Source of the DNA: JBDKLC01 sp040384865
GTDB taxonomy: Bacteria; Patescibacteriota; Minisyncoccia; Phycocordibacterales; CAIZLB01
Direction: 5' to 3'
Assembly (NCBI GenBank): GCA_040384865.1
Contig: JAZKIM010000013.1
Coordinates: 1 to 44,295, forward strand
Length of the DNA stretch: 44,295 nucleotides
In this document: positions 22,527 through 29,783 of the stretch, piece after piece
Numbering within the stretch: position 1 is the stretch's first letter
Layout: each line of letters begins with the position of its first letter
The notes under the pieces: model-generated
What the model saw: the letters and a program-made list of their open reading frames with translations, nothing else
Told to the model about the DNA's origin: nothing
Databases searched by the model: none
Made by a program: the position numbers and the translations under genes

Positions 22527-23036
22527 ATGAATAAAAGTGATCTCATAAAGCGTCTTCGAGAAATAGAACTGATTTATAAAGAGAAGGTCGTCCTGCGTTC
22601 TGGCGAGGTATCTGATTTTTATTGCGATATCAAAAAAGCTTTCGGCTACCCTGATATATTGAATGCTCTTGCAGACGCAATCGGGGGTAAAATTTCCGAA
22701 GAAGTAACGTGTGTTGCCGCTTCAGGTTATGGAGGTTTGCCACTTGCCTCTGTTGTAGCCTCTCGTTTCAATAAAAAGTTTACTGCTGTGCGGAGCTCAG
22801 AAAAGAACCATGGCAAGGGCGGGATGCTCGACGGTTATGTTCCAAAAGAAGATGACGTGGTGATAATCATCGATGATGTTCTTACCTCTGGAAGCAGTAT
22901 TAAGGAAACACAATCTGCGTTAAAAGAGCTTGGTATAAATGTTGATTCTGCAATAGTCGTAGTTAAGCGAGGTGATCCAGAGTTACCAATTCCTTATTCT
23001 TTCATCTTTACGCTCGCCGAGATTGTAGAAAAGTAA
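22527..23036 (+). CDS. pyrE: Orotate phosphoribosyltransferase-like protein
   Basis: A 169-residue type I phosphoribosyltransferase. The PRPP loop is VVIIIDDVLTSGSSIKE, and VVLRSGEVSDFYCDIKKAFGYPDIL at the N-terminus matches the OPRT substrate-binding region (SGxxSxxYxDxK). KKFTAVRSSEKNHGKGGMLDGY is the flexible loop. It would make OMP from orotate and PRPP. No other pyrimidine genes are near, and it sits in array C between two cassette elements, so a salvage or regulatory role for a related base cannot be excluded. The ATG fits a leaderless mRNA. Confidence 0.85.
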   Translation: MNKSDLIKRLREIELIYKEKVVLRSGEVSDFYCDIKKAFGYPDILNALADAIGGKISEEVTCVAASGYGGLPLASVVASRFNKKFTAVRSSEKNHGKGGMLDGYVPKEDDVVIIIDDVLTSGSSIKETQSALKELGINVDSAIVVVKRGDPELPIPYSFIFTLAEIVEK

Positions 23037-23039
23037 CCC

Positions 23040-23101
23040 GACCGAACATCCTAAACACCTCCATTCTTAAATTACTTAGTTAAAGACTTTTATACGGGCT
23101 G
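23040..23101 (+). repeat. Cassette element left of the CDPS unit, array C
   Basis: GACCGAACATCCTAAACACC followed by TCCATTC, starting 3 nt after the pyrE stop. Bases 23059-23101 match 24324-24366 at 41 of 43 positions, so the two copies flank the GNAT-CDPS unit as direct repeats. Shortly after, GATTCGAACC (23112-23121) is a reverse-oriented T-loop-like sequence. Confidence 0.78.
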
Positions 23102-23144
23102 CGGGGCCTGAACAAGATTCGAACCTATTATTTGAGCAAAACTT

Positions 23145-23594
23145 CTACTTTATAACCTTATCAATCCAGATCATTTCATGCCCTTTTTTGAATCCAAACT
23201 TTTCTACGTAAGTGACAAATCCGTCTTTATCAGAAGCGTTTACACAACCCATAATATAAGCATATCCTTTTTCTTTAACTTGATTTAAGCCTTCCTCTAT
23301 TAGTTTGCTCGCAATTCCCATTTTCCTCATTTCAGGAAGAATATATAAATTCTCCCAAGTTACCTTTTTAGTTGGGACATGCATTGCATACAATGAAAAA
23401 CCCACGATCTTCCCTTCCACTTCAGCGACTAAACATACGTCATTTTCACTCTGACACCATGCACTGAGTTGATCCTTTAGCCAAAATGATTGATGTTCAA
23501 ATGTAAACTCCTTTTGCCCCTTTCCTAGTTGTATAACTTGTGCAACATCTTCTACTGTCATATTTCGTATTCGTATATTCATATTATTGGACAT
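23145..23594 (-). CDS. GNAT-family N-acetyltransferase
   Basis: A 149-residue acetyltransferase. The N-terminus MNIRIRNMTVEDVAQVIQLGK is typical, and the acetyl-CoA motif A is NLYILPEMRKMGIASKLIEEGLNQVKEKG. The C-terminal GFKKGHEMIWIDK follows the family pattern. The substrate is unknown. Its start overlaps the end of the cyclodipeptide synthase gene by 11 bp, so the two are translationally coupled. It could acetylate the cyclodipeptide or protect the cell from it. Confidence 0.88.
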   Translation of the reverse strand: MSNNMNIRIRNMTVEDVAQVIQLGKGQKEFTFEHQSFWLKDQLSAWCQSENDVCLVAEVEGKIVGFSLYAMHVPTKKVTWENLYILPEMRKMGIASKLIEEGLNQVKEKGYAYIMGCVNASDKDGFVTYVEKFGFKKGHEMIWIDKVIK

Positions 23595-24282
23595 CAGCTA
23601 TGCCTGTCTCATTTGTAATTTGCAACCTTTCACTTAATTCAGCGAATTCTGCATCTACTTTAATACTTTTAACCAATTGATCTAATTTGCCAAACCCAGG
23701 ATATATAATCACTGTATGGACTACTCCTTCTCCAATTTTGGAAACACCGTCTAAGAATAAGGGCAGTTCTTGAAGAACATATAATGCCACTGATTCTGCT
23801 CGATCCTTTGAAATTGTTCTTTCTCTTGCTTCAAGGATATCATTCGCAATCTCCATTACTAAATCATAGAACTTTACCTGCTTGGAAAATTCTTTCATTA
23901 AAAGCTCTCGTTGGGCAAAAAACTTCAAAGTCAGAGACTCCTCATAGGATGAAATTATTACTTTCTTTCTCTGATCTTCGTGCAATTTGCCAACCATAAC
24001 CTCTATTTCTTTCTTCATTTTGTCACCCAATTCAAAAGCAAGTCGTAGAGCTTCGGCACGGCTTTTGTTTTCGATATATTTAAAATTTGTTGAGTAAAGA
24101 CGGCTCGGTATCCAAATCAAAAAAGATTCCTTGGTGTAAGTGACACCGAAATCTATGAGTGATTGAATGTTTTCTGAGGTAAACCACTTATTGCCATGAC
24201 TATAGCCCATCCAGAGATTATGCTCTTTGTTTAAAATGCTTTCTTTTGATACCAATAATGTGTCTTTCAGTTCTAGGGACAT
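23584..24282 (-). CDS. tRNA-dependent cyclodipeptide synthase (CDPS)-like protein
   Basis: A 232-residue protein matching the CDPS family. The catalytic Ser is in WMGYSHGNKWF (Ser28). ESFLIWIPSRLYSTNFKYIENKSRAEALRLA corresponds to the strand and helix that contact tRNA and substrate. YVLQELPLFLDG holds Tyr168 and Glu172, spaced as the Tyr178/Glu182 pair of AlbC, and Tyr194 (VIIYPG) matches AlbC Tyr202, although the following His is Pro here. CDPSs use two aminoacyl-tRNAs to make a diketopiperazine. The product cannot be predicted. A GNAT gene overlaps its 3' end. The unit is bounded by direct repeats, indicating transfer. Confidence 0.82.
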   Translation of the reverse strand: MSLELKDTLLVSKESILNKEHNLWMGYSHGNKWFTSENIQSLIDFGVTYTKESFLIWIPSRLYSTNFKYIENKSRAEALRLAFELGDKMKKEIEVMVGKLHEDQRKKVIISSYEESLTLKFFAQRELLMKEFSKQVKFYDLVMEIANDILEARERTISKDRAESVALYVLQELPLFLDGVSKIGEGVVHTVIIYPGFGKLDQLVKSIKVDAEFAELSERLQITNETGIADVQ

Positions 24283-24304
24283 ATTTCAATTCTAGCAAAT
24301 TTAG

Positions 24305-24384
24305 GTTCGAACGTCCCTAACCACTCCATTCTTAAATTGCTTAGTTAAAGACTTTTATACGAGCTGAGATGGTTGGAATCGAAC
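24305..24384. repeat. Cassette element right of the CDPS unit, imperfect palindrome
   Basis: GTTCGAACGTCCCTAACCA followed by CTCCATTC. At the other end GAGATGGTTGG then AATCGAAC (24366-24384) is its inverse, with a few extra unpaired bases in the left arm. The site can fold as a hairpin with bulges, a layout reminiscent of integron attC sites. The middle is a direct repeat of 23059-23101. Confidence 0.78.
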
Positions 24385-24466
24385 TAATCTATATACACAA
24401 CTTACTCAGTGGTGTACCCTATTGGTCAGGTAACGATCTTAAAACAAAAACCAGAAAGGAGGACAA

Positions 24467-25309
24467 ATGAGAAAACCATTACCTTGGGAATGGCCCGCCA
24501 TGAGCCACACCAACGACCCCAAAAAGCTACGTGGGTGGATTAAAAAAGCAAAAGCTCTGATGAGAAAACTGTCTCGACTGCCAAAAAATAACCGCACTTT
24601 TGCCACGTTTGCCTGCGCAGGCGCATGGCACAAGAATCGAGACTTTCAAAAAAAACTCATCGAATTCACGATCGAACGTGATGTCGAAACGGCAACCGGC
24701 CTAATCTGCGGAGAGATCGGAGTCTATAGAACCAAGAGGTTTCGACTGAGTACGATTCTCAAATGGCTTGATCGCCTTATAGATCTTCACTACAACGAGG
24801 GTGTAGGCTCGGCTGCGAAAGTTCTCGAGGTATTACGACAGCGCAAGGTTGTAGTGTCACGGGAAAAGATCCTAGAGTACAGTGAGAAACTGAATTCAAG
24901 ATCAATGCTTAGGACCTTGGGCAATCTGCTCCTTAGTCACCAGCTCCATCTCGACCCTTCGATAAGCAATGAGCAAGTATGGCTGTGGGTGGAAGCCGCT
25001 GCCAAAGACTCTGATCACGCAATTGCGCGTATGTGGCCAATTTTTCTCATTCGATCGAGAATTAATTGTCCTTATCCAAAAAAGCAGTGGATCAAGGCAA
25101 TGGCAACCGCACTTCACCTCGCCTACACGGAAAGAAGAAGTGATCGCGACTTCATCGTTGAAATCATGCTCGAGTGTGCCTATGAGTACCTGCGGTTTCG
25201 TTCCTACAAAAGCCTCCTTTATCAGTACAGAAAAATGCTGAAGAAGACCTTTGAAGAAAACGAGAAAGCTCTGTCCTTTGGTAATCGCGCTCCGAGATTC
25301 AAAAATTAA
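24467..25309 (+). CDS. All-helical hypothetical protein with strong Shine-Dalgarno
   Basis: Not recognised. A 280-residue basic, mostly alpha-helical protein (KKLRGWIKKAKALMRKLSRLPKNNR; LEVLRQRKVVVSREKILEYSEKLNSRSMLRTLGNLLLSHQ; FIVEIMLECAYEYLRFRSYKSLLYQYRKML), possibly built of helical repeats. It has a classic ribosome-binding site AAAGGAGG (24455-24462) 4 nt before the ATG, unlike most genes here, which look leaderless. With its higher GC content this points to a donor with different translation signals. A terminator follows at 25331. Confidence 0.65.
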   Translation: MRKPLPWEWPAMSHTNDPKKLRGWIKKAKALMRKLSRLPKNNRTFATFACAGAWHKNRDFQKKLIEFTIERDVETATGLICGEIGVYRTKRFRLSTILKWLDRLIDLHYNEGVGSAAKVLEVLRQRKVVVSREKILEYSEKLNSRSMLRTLGNLLLSHQLHLDPSISNEQVWLWVEAAAKDSDHAIARMWPIFLIRSRINCPYPKKQWIKAMATALHLAYTERRSDRDFIVEIMLECAYEYLRFRSYKSLLYQYRKMLKKTFEENEKALSFGNRAPRFKN

Positions 25310-25330
25310 GCGATTCATGAAGAGAAAACC

Positions 25331-25368
25331 CCCGCCAAGCAGTAGTGCTTGGCGGGAGTTCTTTTTGT
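25331..25368 (+). terminator. Intrinsic terminator after the 24467 gene
   Basis: CCCGCCAAGCA pairs perfectly with TGCTTGGCGGG around GTAG, followed by AGTTCTTTTTG. Confidence 0.9.
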
Positions 25369-25377
25369 TTCGAACAG

Positions 25378-25483
25378 GTTCTAACATCGTTTAATAGAGT
25401 GCACAGACAAAAGAAAAGGCACGCTTGCGCATGCCATTCTTTTGTCTGCTATGTCAGCAGGAATCGATTCCTACTGGGTGCAC
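25378..25483 (+). repeat. tRNA-Lys-type cassette element with hairpin and tRNA-Lys 3' end copy
   Basis: GTTCTAACATCGTTTAATAG followed by AGTGCAC (27 bp, nearly identical to 22434). Then AGACAAAAGAA pairs with TTCTTTTGTCT around a GC-rich inner hairpin. Then comes CGATTCCTACTGGGTGCAC (25465-25483), the tRNA-Lys T-loop-to-acceptor sequence with one change. AGGAATCGATTCCT at its start is a perfect 14-bp palindrome. Confidence 0.85.
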
Positions 25484-25582
25484 AAATGTTAAAAGATGTA
25501 GGTTTTACAGGATTTTATTTTAAAAATGTGGTGAACTCAGAATTATTAGAACCGAACTTATGCATGCTACAATTTCATTTAT

Positions 25583-26977
25583 ATGAAAAATTCACAAAAA
25601 GGCTTTGTTATTCCTTTAGTAATAGCCATCGTCGCTCTCTTTTTCATTAGTGGAGGCGCTTATGTTTATTTAAACAAGACTTCAAATAATCCCTCGTTAG
25701 ACCAAAATGACAATAACCTTACCGCTGTGCAAAAGTCAGAAAGCACAGCTGGAACAACGACAGATAGGGTATCTTGGAAGGTTTATTCCAACATGTCGTA
25801 CGGTTTTCAGTTAACTTATCCAGAAAACTGGAAAATCAACGATCAAAGTTTTACATACCAGGGGAATAAAAAAGCCTTAATTGAAATCGAGGGTCCTGTT
25901 CGTAATGTTCAATCTTACAATCTAACCAATGTCAGACTTTCCCTATCGGTCTCTTTCGAGGATGGCATAAAAAAGTTAGGCTATATAGGCTTGGTTAAAG
26001 TAAAAATGCCAGGAGATCAAGCGGTGACTCGAGTAGAGTTAAGCAGTCTCGATCTTATCGCAGCTGATGGTGAAGATTATAATATCGCTACAAAAATCTT
26101 CGACTCAGTAAAATTAATTTCTACTGAAACTTCAGCTTCAAAGATATATACCAATGAAAAATATGGTTTTTCTATCGAACACCCATCTGAAACTCAAATA
26201 AGTGACACAGATATATCTGGTGGCAGAAGTATATCGTTTACAACACCTCAAGGCACACTCGCTGTCCAAGTAGTGACATTGGCGTGGAATAATGGAGTAT
26301 TATCTTCACCGCCCAACTGCAACGATACGGCAGGGGGTCAGGAAAGAACTATTACCAAAATTAATGGTAATGATTTTCTCACCTTCAATATGAGTAAAGA
26401 ACTTAGCGGAAGATATTCAAACGTAAGTGCCACTGAGTACTGTCTAGTAAAAGGCGAAACTGCTTATAAAATAATAACAAGAGTAGACTATACCGCAGGA
26501 TCTTCTAATGGCATTGATCTTGATAAAAATGCAGTCTTGAATCAAATGCTTTCGAGTTTTAAATTTATTCCGAAAGTTAGCTTAACTTCACCATCTATAG
26601 CATCAATTTCTCCCGCATCAGTTCCATTATTATCAAGCCTTACAATCAATGGTTCAAACTTAGATCCTCTTGGTGGCTATTCGGGAATTGGGTGGCTAAC
26701 TCATTCACATGTTTTTGTAAAAATTACAAACAGTATTGGTCAAACAGGGATACTCTGGGAAGGTGGTTCACAAGGAGGAAATACCTCAACAGCAAACACA
26801 ATCGTTGTGTCAGGTATTCCTAGAAACATATGTACGGTGTCCGAGGTGGACCGTGGTGAATGTCCCTCAAATTCAAGTATGTCCATCACACCAGGCCAAT
26901 ATACCCTGACGGTAATTGTTCACGGAAGAGGAACAAGTAACTCTGCACCGTTAACAATAATTAACGGAGTGCAATAA
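25583..26977 (+). CDS. Prepilin-like surface protein with two PsbP-like domains and an IPT/TIG domain
   Basis: A 464-residue protein. The N-terminus KNSQKGFVIPLVIAIVALFFISGGAYVYLN resembles a prepilin leader (KGF before a hydrophobic helix), though the usual Glu at position 5 is missing. Two similar modules begin YGFQLTYPENWKIND (residue about 73) and YGFSIEHPSETQISD (about 193), as in PsbP-like or Patescibacteria surface lipoproteins. The C-terminus (about residue 336 on: PSIASISPASVPLLSSLTINGSNLDP) is an IPT/TIG fold. Probably exposed on the surface. A TACAAT hexamer is nine bases before the ATG. Confidence 0.72.
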   Translation: MKNSQKGFVIPLVIAIVALFFISGGAYVYLNKTSNNPSLDQNDNNLTAVQKSESTAGTTTDRVSWKVYSNMSYGFQLTYPENWKINDQSFTYQGNKKALIEIEGPVRNVQSYNLTNVRLSLSVSFEDGIKKLGYIGLVKVKMPGDQAVTRVELSSLDLIAADGEDYNIATKIFDSVKLISTETSASKIYTNEKYGFSIEHPSETQISDTDISGGRSISFTTPQGTLAVQVVTLAWNNGVLSSPPNCNDTAGGQERTITKINGNDFLTFNMSKELSGRYSNVSATEYCLVKGETAYKIITRVDYTAGSSNGIDLDKNAVLNQMLSSFKFIPKVSLTSPSIASISPASVPLLSSLTINGSNLDPLGGYSGIGWLTHSHVFVKITNSIGQTGILWEGGSQGGNTSTANTIVVSGIPRNICTVSEVDRGECPSNSSMSITPGQYTLTVIVHGRGTSNSAPLTIINGVQ

Positions 26978-26988
26978 AAGTTTAGTAC

Positions 26989-27273
26989 CTACGAATACAT
27001 TTCATCGTGACTCCCGACATAAAGTAGGTTTACTATGTTTTTTTGCTCATATTCGAAAACAATTCGTATTTTGTAATTTACTGAGAAAGAATATGTATTC
27101 CCCAAAATCCCCTTTAATTTATGGACCTTGAGCTTACTATGATTAGAAGTGTTTTGAAAAAGTGCGACCCTGTCTTTTATCTCTTCTTTTAAATTATCAT
27201 CTAATCTTTTATACATTCGTACAAAAGTAGGTGCGTATTGAACACTGATCGTCTGTGGTGGTTTCATACGCAC
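26989..27273 (-). CDS. RelE/YafQ-family mRNA interferase toxin
   Basis: A 94-residue toxin. YAPTFVRMYKRLDDNLKEEIKDRVALFQ forms the helical start; HKLKGILGNTYSFSVNYKIRIVFEYEQKNIVNLLYVGSHDEMY is the beta-sheet core with the Arg and C-terminal His/Tyr used for mRNA cleavage in RelE-like enzymes. It begins 2 nt after the antitoxin stop. Translation could start at the second Met (MKPPQT). Confidence 0.9.
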   Translation of the reverse strand: MRMKPPQTISVQYAPTFVRMYKRLDDNLKEEIKDRVALFQNTSNHSKLKVHKLKGILGNTYSFSVNYKIRIVFEYEQKNIVNLLYVGSHDEMYS

Positions 27274-27275
27274 GA

Positions 27276-27497
27276 CTAATTAAATCCTTTTGCCAGAGTA
27301 TCCAAGTCTCCCACAAGGGCCTTACCCTCCTTGATCTCTTGTTTTGCTTTTAAAATCGATACGATAAACTCATCTTCCTTAAACTTGATAATAGCCCGCC
27401 GAATAAGCTCGGCCTTGCTCGTTGCCTTACCAAGTTTCACCTGTTCCTCTATAAACTGATTAAGCTCCGCTGTTATAGGAATTGATATTGTTGTCAT
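27276..27497 (-). CDS. Ribbon-helix-helix antitoxin
   Basis: A 73-residue antitoxin. TTISIPITAELNQFIEEQVKLGKATSKAELIRRAIIKF is a ribbon-helix-helix DNA-binding domain, and the tail (FIVSILKAKQEIKEGKALVGDLDTLAKGF) would wrap the toxin. It lies directly upstream of the RelE-like gene. An inverted repeat at 27525 upstream is the likely autorepression site. Confidence 0.9.
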   Translation of the reverse strand: MTTISIPITAELNQFIEEQVKLGKATSKAELIRRAIIKFKEDEFIVSILKAKQEIKEGKALVGDLDTLAKGFN

Positions 27498-27524
27498 AGT
27501 TATTATATAATAGTATTATAATAT

Positions 27525-27543
27525 AGTACTAATATATAGTACT
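27525..27543. promoter_or_regulatory. Toxin-antitoxin operator palindrome
   Basis: AGTACTA and TAGTACT are perfectly inverted around ATATA, about 28 nt upstream of the antitoxin start. An AT-only symmetric region (TATTATATAATA, 27501-27512) that can serve as -10 lies between. Confidence 0.68.
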
Positions 27544-27650
27544 CAGTACCCTTTTGTCAAGGCCCCCAAACGGAAGTGATCTTGCTAAAGGACCAGTTAT
27601 CAAACATCCAATTAAAAGGTATCGAGGAAAACCTTTTGTCAGCAAAACAG

Positions 27651-27720
27651 GTTCTAACCTCGTTCAGTAGAGCGCACAAGTTCAAAAATATCATTAAACC
27701 AGAGACAACTGGAATCGAAC
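27651..27720. repeat. tRNA-Lys-type cassette element, right end of array C
   Basis: GTTCTAACCTCGTTCAGTAG followed by AGCGCAC, whose last six bases match the tRNA-Lys end GGGCGCAC. At 27711-27720 GGAATCGAAC is a reverse T-loop-like sequence, so the site is again bounded by inverted T-loop-like ends. Confidence 0.78.
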
Positions 27721-27727
27721 TTATATG

Positions 27728-28130
27728 AAGTCAAAACCGCCTTCCAATAAACAAAGGTTGGCGGTCGCTGGTGCTTGAAATTTTAAGTTTTTCCAAACTA
27801 GATAGGCAGACTATCCATATTTCTATAATTCCTAACTATTCAATCAATTCCCTGAAAAGGACTTGTTCTCCCGGCACAGTAGGCGCCGAAGCTACCCAGA
27901 CAATGGCCAAGGAAACTTCCCACCGAACAGCCGCGTTCCTGAGCTACTTCACGGGTTACTTGCCGACCACTTTTGAAGGTCTTCGTACAAAACCTCCGCA
28001 AACCTTTTGAATAATAGGATATGCTTACCAATACTGGTTTACTGCGTTTTCTTTGATTAGCCATTTATGCAAACTCCACTGTTAAAATAACACCGGCGGG
28101 GAAAAAGTAAAGTTAAACACATATCTTCCC
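27728..28130. other. Gene-poor stretch right of array C
   Basis: About 400 bp without a convincing gene. ACCGCC near 27733 pairs with GGCGGT near 27760 in a loose hairpin. A 74-codon minus-strand frame at 27840-28064 starts MANQRKRSKPVLVSISYYSKG and then becomes Cys/Gly-rich and unlike a protein, so it may be a decayed gene remnant. Confidence 0.5.
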
Positions 28131-29015
28131 CTACTTTCCTTCAGCCGCTTTCTCTAACTCCGCAATATTGAACTTTTTCATCTTAAGAAAAGATTCAGTC
28201 ACTCGTGCTAGTTTTTCCTCGTCTTTATCTTTCATCATTTCGTCCATAGCTACAGGAACGATCTGCCACGAAAGACCGAACTTATCCTTAAGCCATCCAC
28301 ACTGTTCTGATTCAGGAACAGCAGAGAGCTTTTCCCAATAGTAATCTATTTCTTCCTGGGTATCACAACGAACAATAAATGAAACTGCTTCATTGAAACT
28401 AAAGTTGTGTTCATGAGCACTATCCATTACTCCAAACTCATTCCCGAGAAGAGTAAAACTGGCATATTTCACAGTACCTTCTTTGTCTGGAGTCTCACCT
28501 TTATTATGACGAAGAATCATATTAACCTTTCCGTCACGGAACACTGATGTGTAAAAACCTATCGCTTCTTCTGCTTTTCCACACACATCACCAACAAACA
28601 TAAGTACTGGAGTAATCTTTTGGACAACCTCGCTCTCACCGACATACATCACCTGCCACGAAAGACCGTATTTATCATTACACCATCCATATCTTTCACT
28701 GAAAGGATATTGACCTAAATCCATAAGGACAGTGCCTCCCACTGAAAGTTCTTTCCATTTTGTATTCACCTCCTCCTTTGTTTTACATTTAACATGAAAA
28801 GAAACGGATGGATTAAATTTAAAAAGAGGCCCAGCACTTATAGCCATGAACGACTGTCCGCTCAATTCGAAGGAGACAATATCACAATCACCCGACGGGG
28901 TGTTATGAAGGGTTGTCATATCTATTACTTTCGAATCTTCAAAAACTGATGTGTAAAAACCAGCAGCCTCCTTAGCTTCCTTGTCGAACCATAAATGTGT
29001 AGTAATTTTTTGCAT
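28131..29015 (-). CDS. Tandem VOC-domain (PhnB/glyoxalase-like) protein
   Basis: A 294-residue protein with two copies of the 3-demethylubiquinone-methyltransferase-type VOC fold. Copy 1 is residues about 1-130 (QKITTHLWFDKEAKEAAGFYTSVFEDSKV...RYGWCNDKYGLSWQVM) and copy 2 about 131-260 (QKITPVLMFVGDVCGKAEEAIGFYTSVFRDGKV...QCGWLKDKFGLSWQIVP). The C-terminal tail (EEKLARVTESFLKMKKFNIAELEKAA) is typical of PhnB-like proteins. The function of this branch is not known. It may be the last accessory gene next to array C or an ordinary chromosomal gene. Confidence 0.85.
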   Translation of the reverse strand: MQKITTHLWFDKEAKEAAGFYTSVFEDSKVIDMTTLHNTPSGDCDIVSFELSGQSFMAISAGPLFKFNPSVSFHVKCKTKEEVNTKWKELSVGGTVLMDLGQYPFSERYGWCNDKYGLSWQVMYVGESEVVQKITPVLMFVGDVCGKAEEAIGFYTSVFRDGKVNMILRHNKGETPDKEGTVKYASFTLLGNEFGVMDSAHEHNFSFNEAVSFIVRCDTQEEIDYYWEKLSAVPESEQCGWLKDKFGLSWQIVPVAMDEMMKDKDEEKLARVTESFLKMKKFNIAELEKAAEGK

Positions 29016-29061
29016 GACAGTGCTTAATGTATTTTAACGCAATGAAAATGAGATTAAGATA

Positions 29062-29781
29062 CTACCTTCCACTTAACGCAAACTTCTCCAATTCCACCAA
29101 AAAATCAATTTCACCTCGATGAGCCTGGTGATACATATCTGCCAATCGATCTAGCACTTGATCAAGTGAATCTTCTTTCCACAATTGAGCCGCTCGGGCA
29201 GCTTTTTGATATACATATGGAGAGAGGCCACTGTCTTTAGCGCTTCTCGCTTTTGCAGCAACGGCAAGCGATTTGAACTGCCACCATAACACTCCATGAA
29301 TTTCTTCGGCCGCACTCCCTTCTTTTATGAGATCTTGAAAAATAGTCCATGCTTTTTTATTTTCTTTCATAGCGACAGCATCGGCAAAACTGAAAACTAT
29401 TGGCGACTCTTTTTTTAACCTTTCTGTTTGTTCAAACAATTGAACCTTGGTCGCATGTTTTTCTATCTTTTTTAAATCAGCAGCTAAGATTTTCTCTTCT
29501 ATCAAAATACAGACGTGTTCCGACAACGCCATATCCTCAATGGATTTTGAAATGACATCTGATGACTCGGTGTTGTTTAACAAACCATCAATGACAATGA
29601 TGTACTTCGGAGAAAAGAGTCCTGTGCTTCCAAGCAGCTCATTGAGCATCGACGAGCTCCAGTTTTCCGAAGAGAGACGAAAAGTTGAGGCATCAGGACG
29701 TTTACTTTGCAACGAATCCAAAAGCTCGATCAGTTTTGATCGTGACTTAGCTGTATCTTTTCCGTAAATGACGTACAACAT
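29062..29781 (-). CDS. holA: DNA polymerase III delta subunit (HolA-like)
   Basis: A 239-residue clamp-loader subunit, shorter than the usual 330. The N-terminal AAA-like part (MLYVIYGKDTAKSRSKLIELLDSLQ...KYIIVIDGLLNN) lacks a Walker A motif, as expected for delta. The C-terminal helical domain carries WTIFQDLIKEGSAAEEIHGVLWWQFKSLAVAAKA and the family ending FLVELEKFAL. It begins 2 nt after the polA stop and is surely co-transcribed with it. Confidence 0.85.
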   Translation of the reverse strand: MLYVIYGKDTAKSRSKLIELLDSLQSKRPDASTFRLSSENWSSSMLNELLGSTGLFSPKYIIVIDGLLNNTESSDVISKSIEDMALSEHVCILIEEKILAADLKKIEKHATKVQLFEQTERLKKESPIVFSFADAVAMKENKKAWTIFQDLIKEGSAAEEIHGVLWWQFKSLAVAAKARSAKDSGLSPYVYQKAARAAQLWKEDSLDQVLDRLADMYHQAHRGEIDFLVELEKFALSGR

Positions 29782-29783
29782 AT

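Noticed and set aside
23102..24440. Possible tRNA genes on the minus strand near 23112 and 24380
   Set aside because: Reverse T-loop-like sequences (GATTCGAACC, GGAATCGAAC) are present, but I could not form full acceptor, D and anticodon stems. They look like element arms or tRNA fragments.
2585..27720. Classical integron with integrase and attC sites
   Set aside because: No intI-like gene is present and the array A elements lack a paired RYYYAAC / GTTRRRY arrangement. Only array C sites show a comparable folded layout, so the resemblance is structural rather than a direct match.
27840..28064. 74-codon minus-strand frame starting MANQRKRSKPVLVSISYYSKG
   Set aside because: The second half is Cys/Gly-rich and unlike a folded protein, with no promoter or partner. 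A decayed remnant at best.
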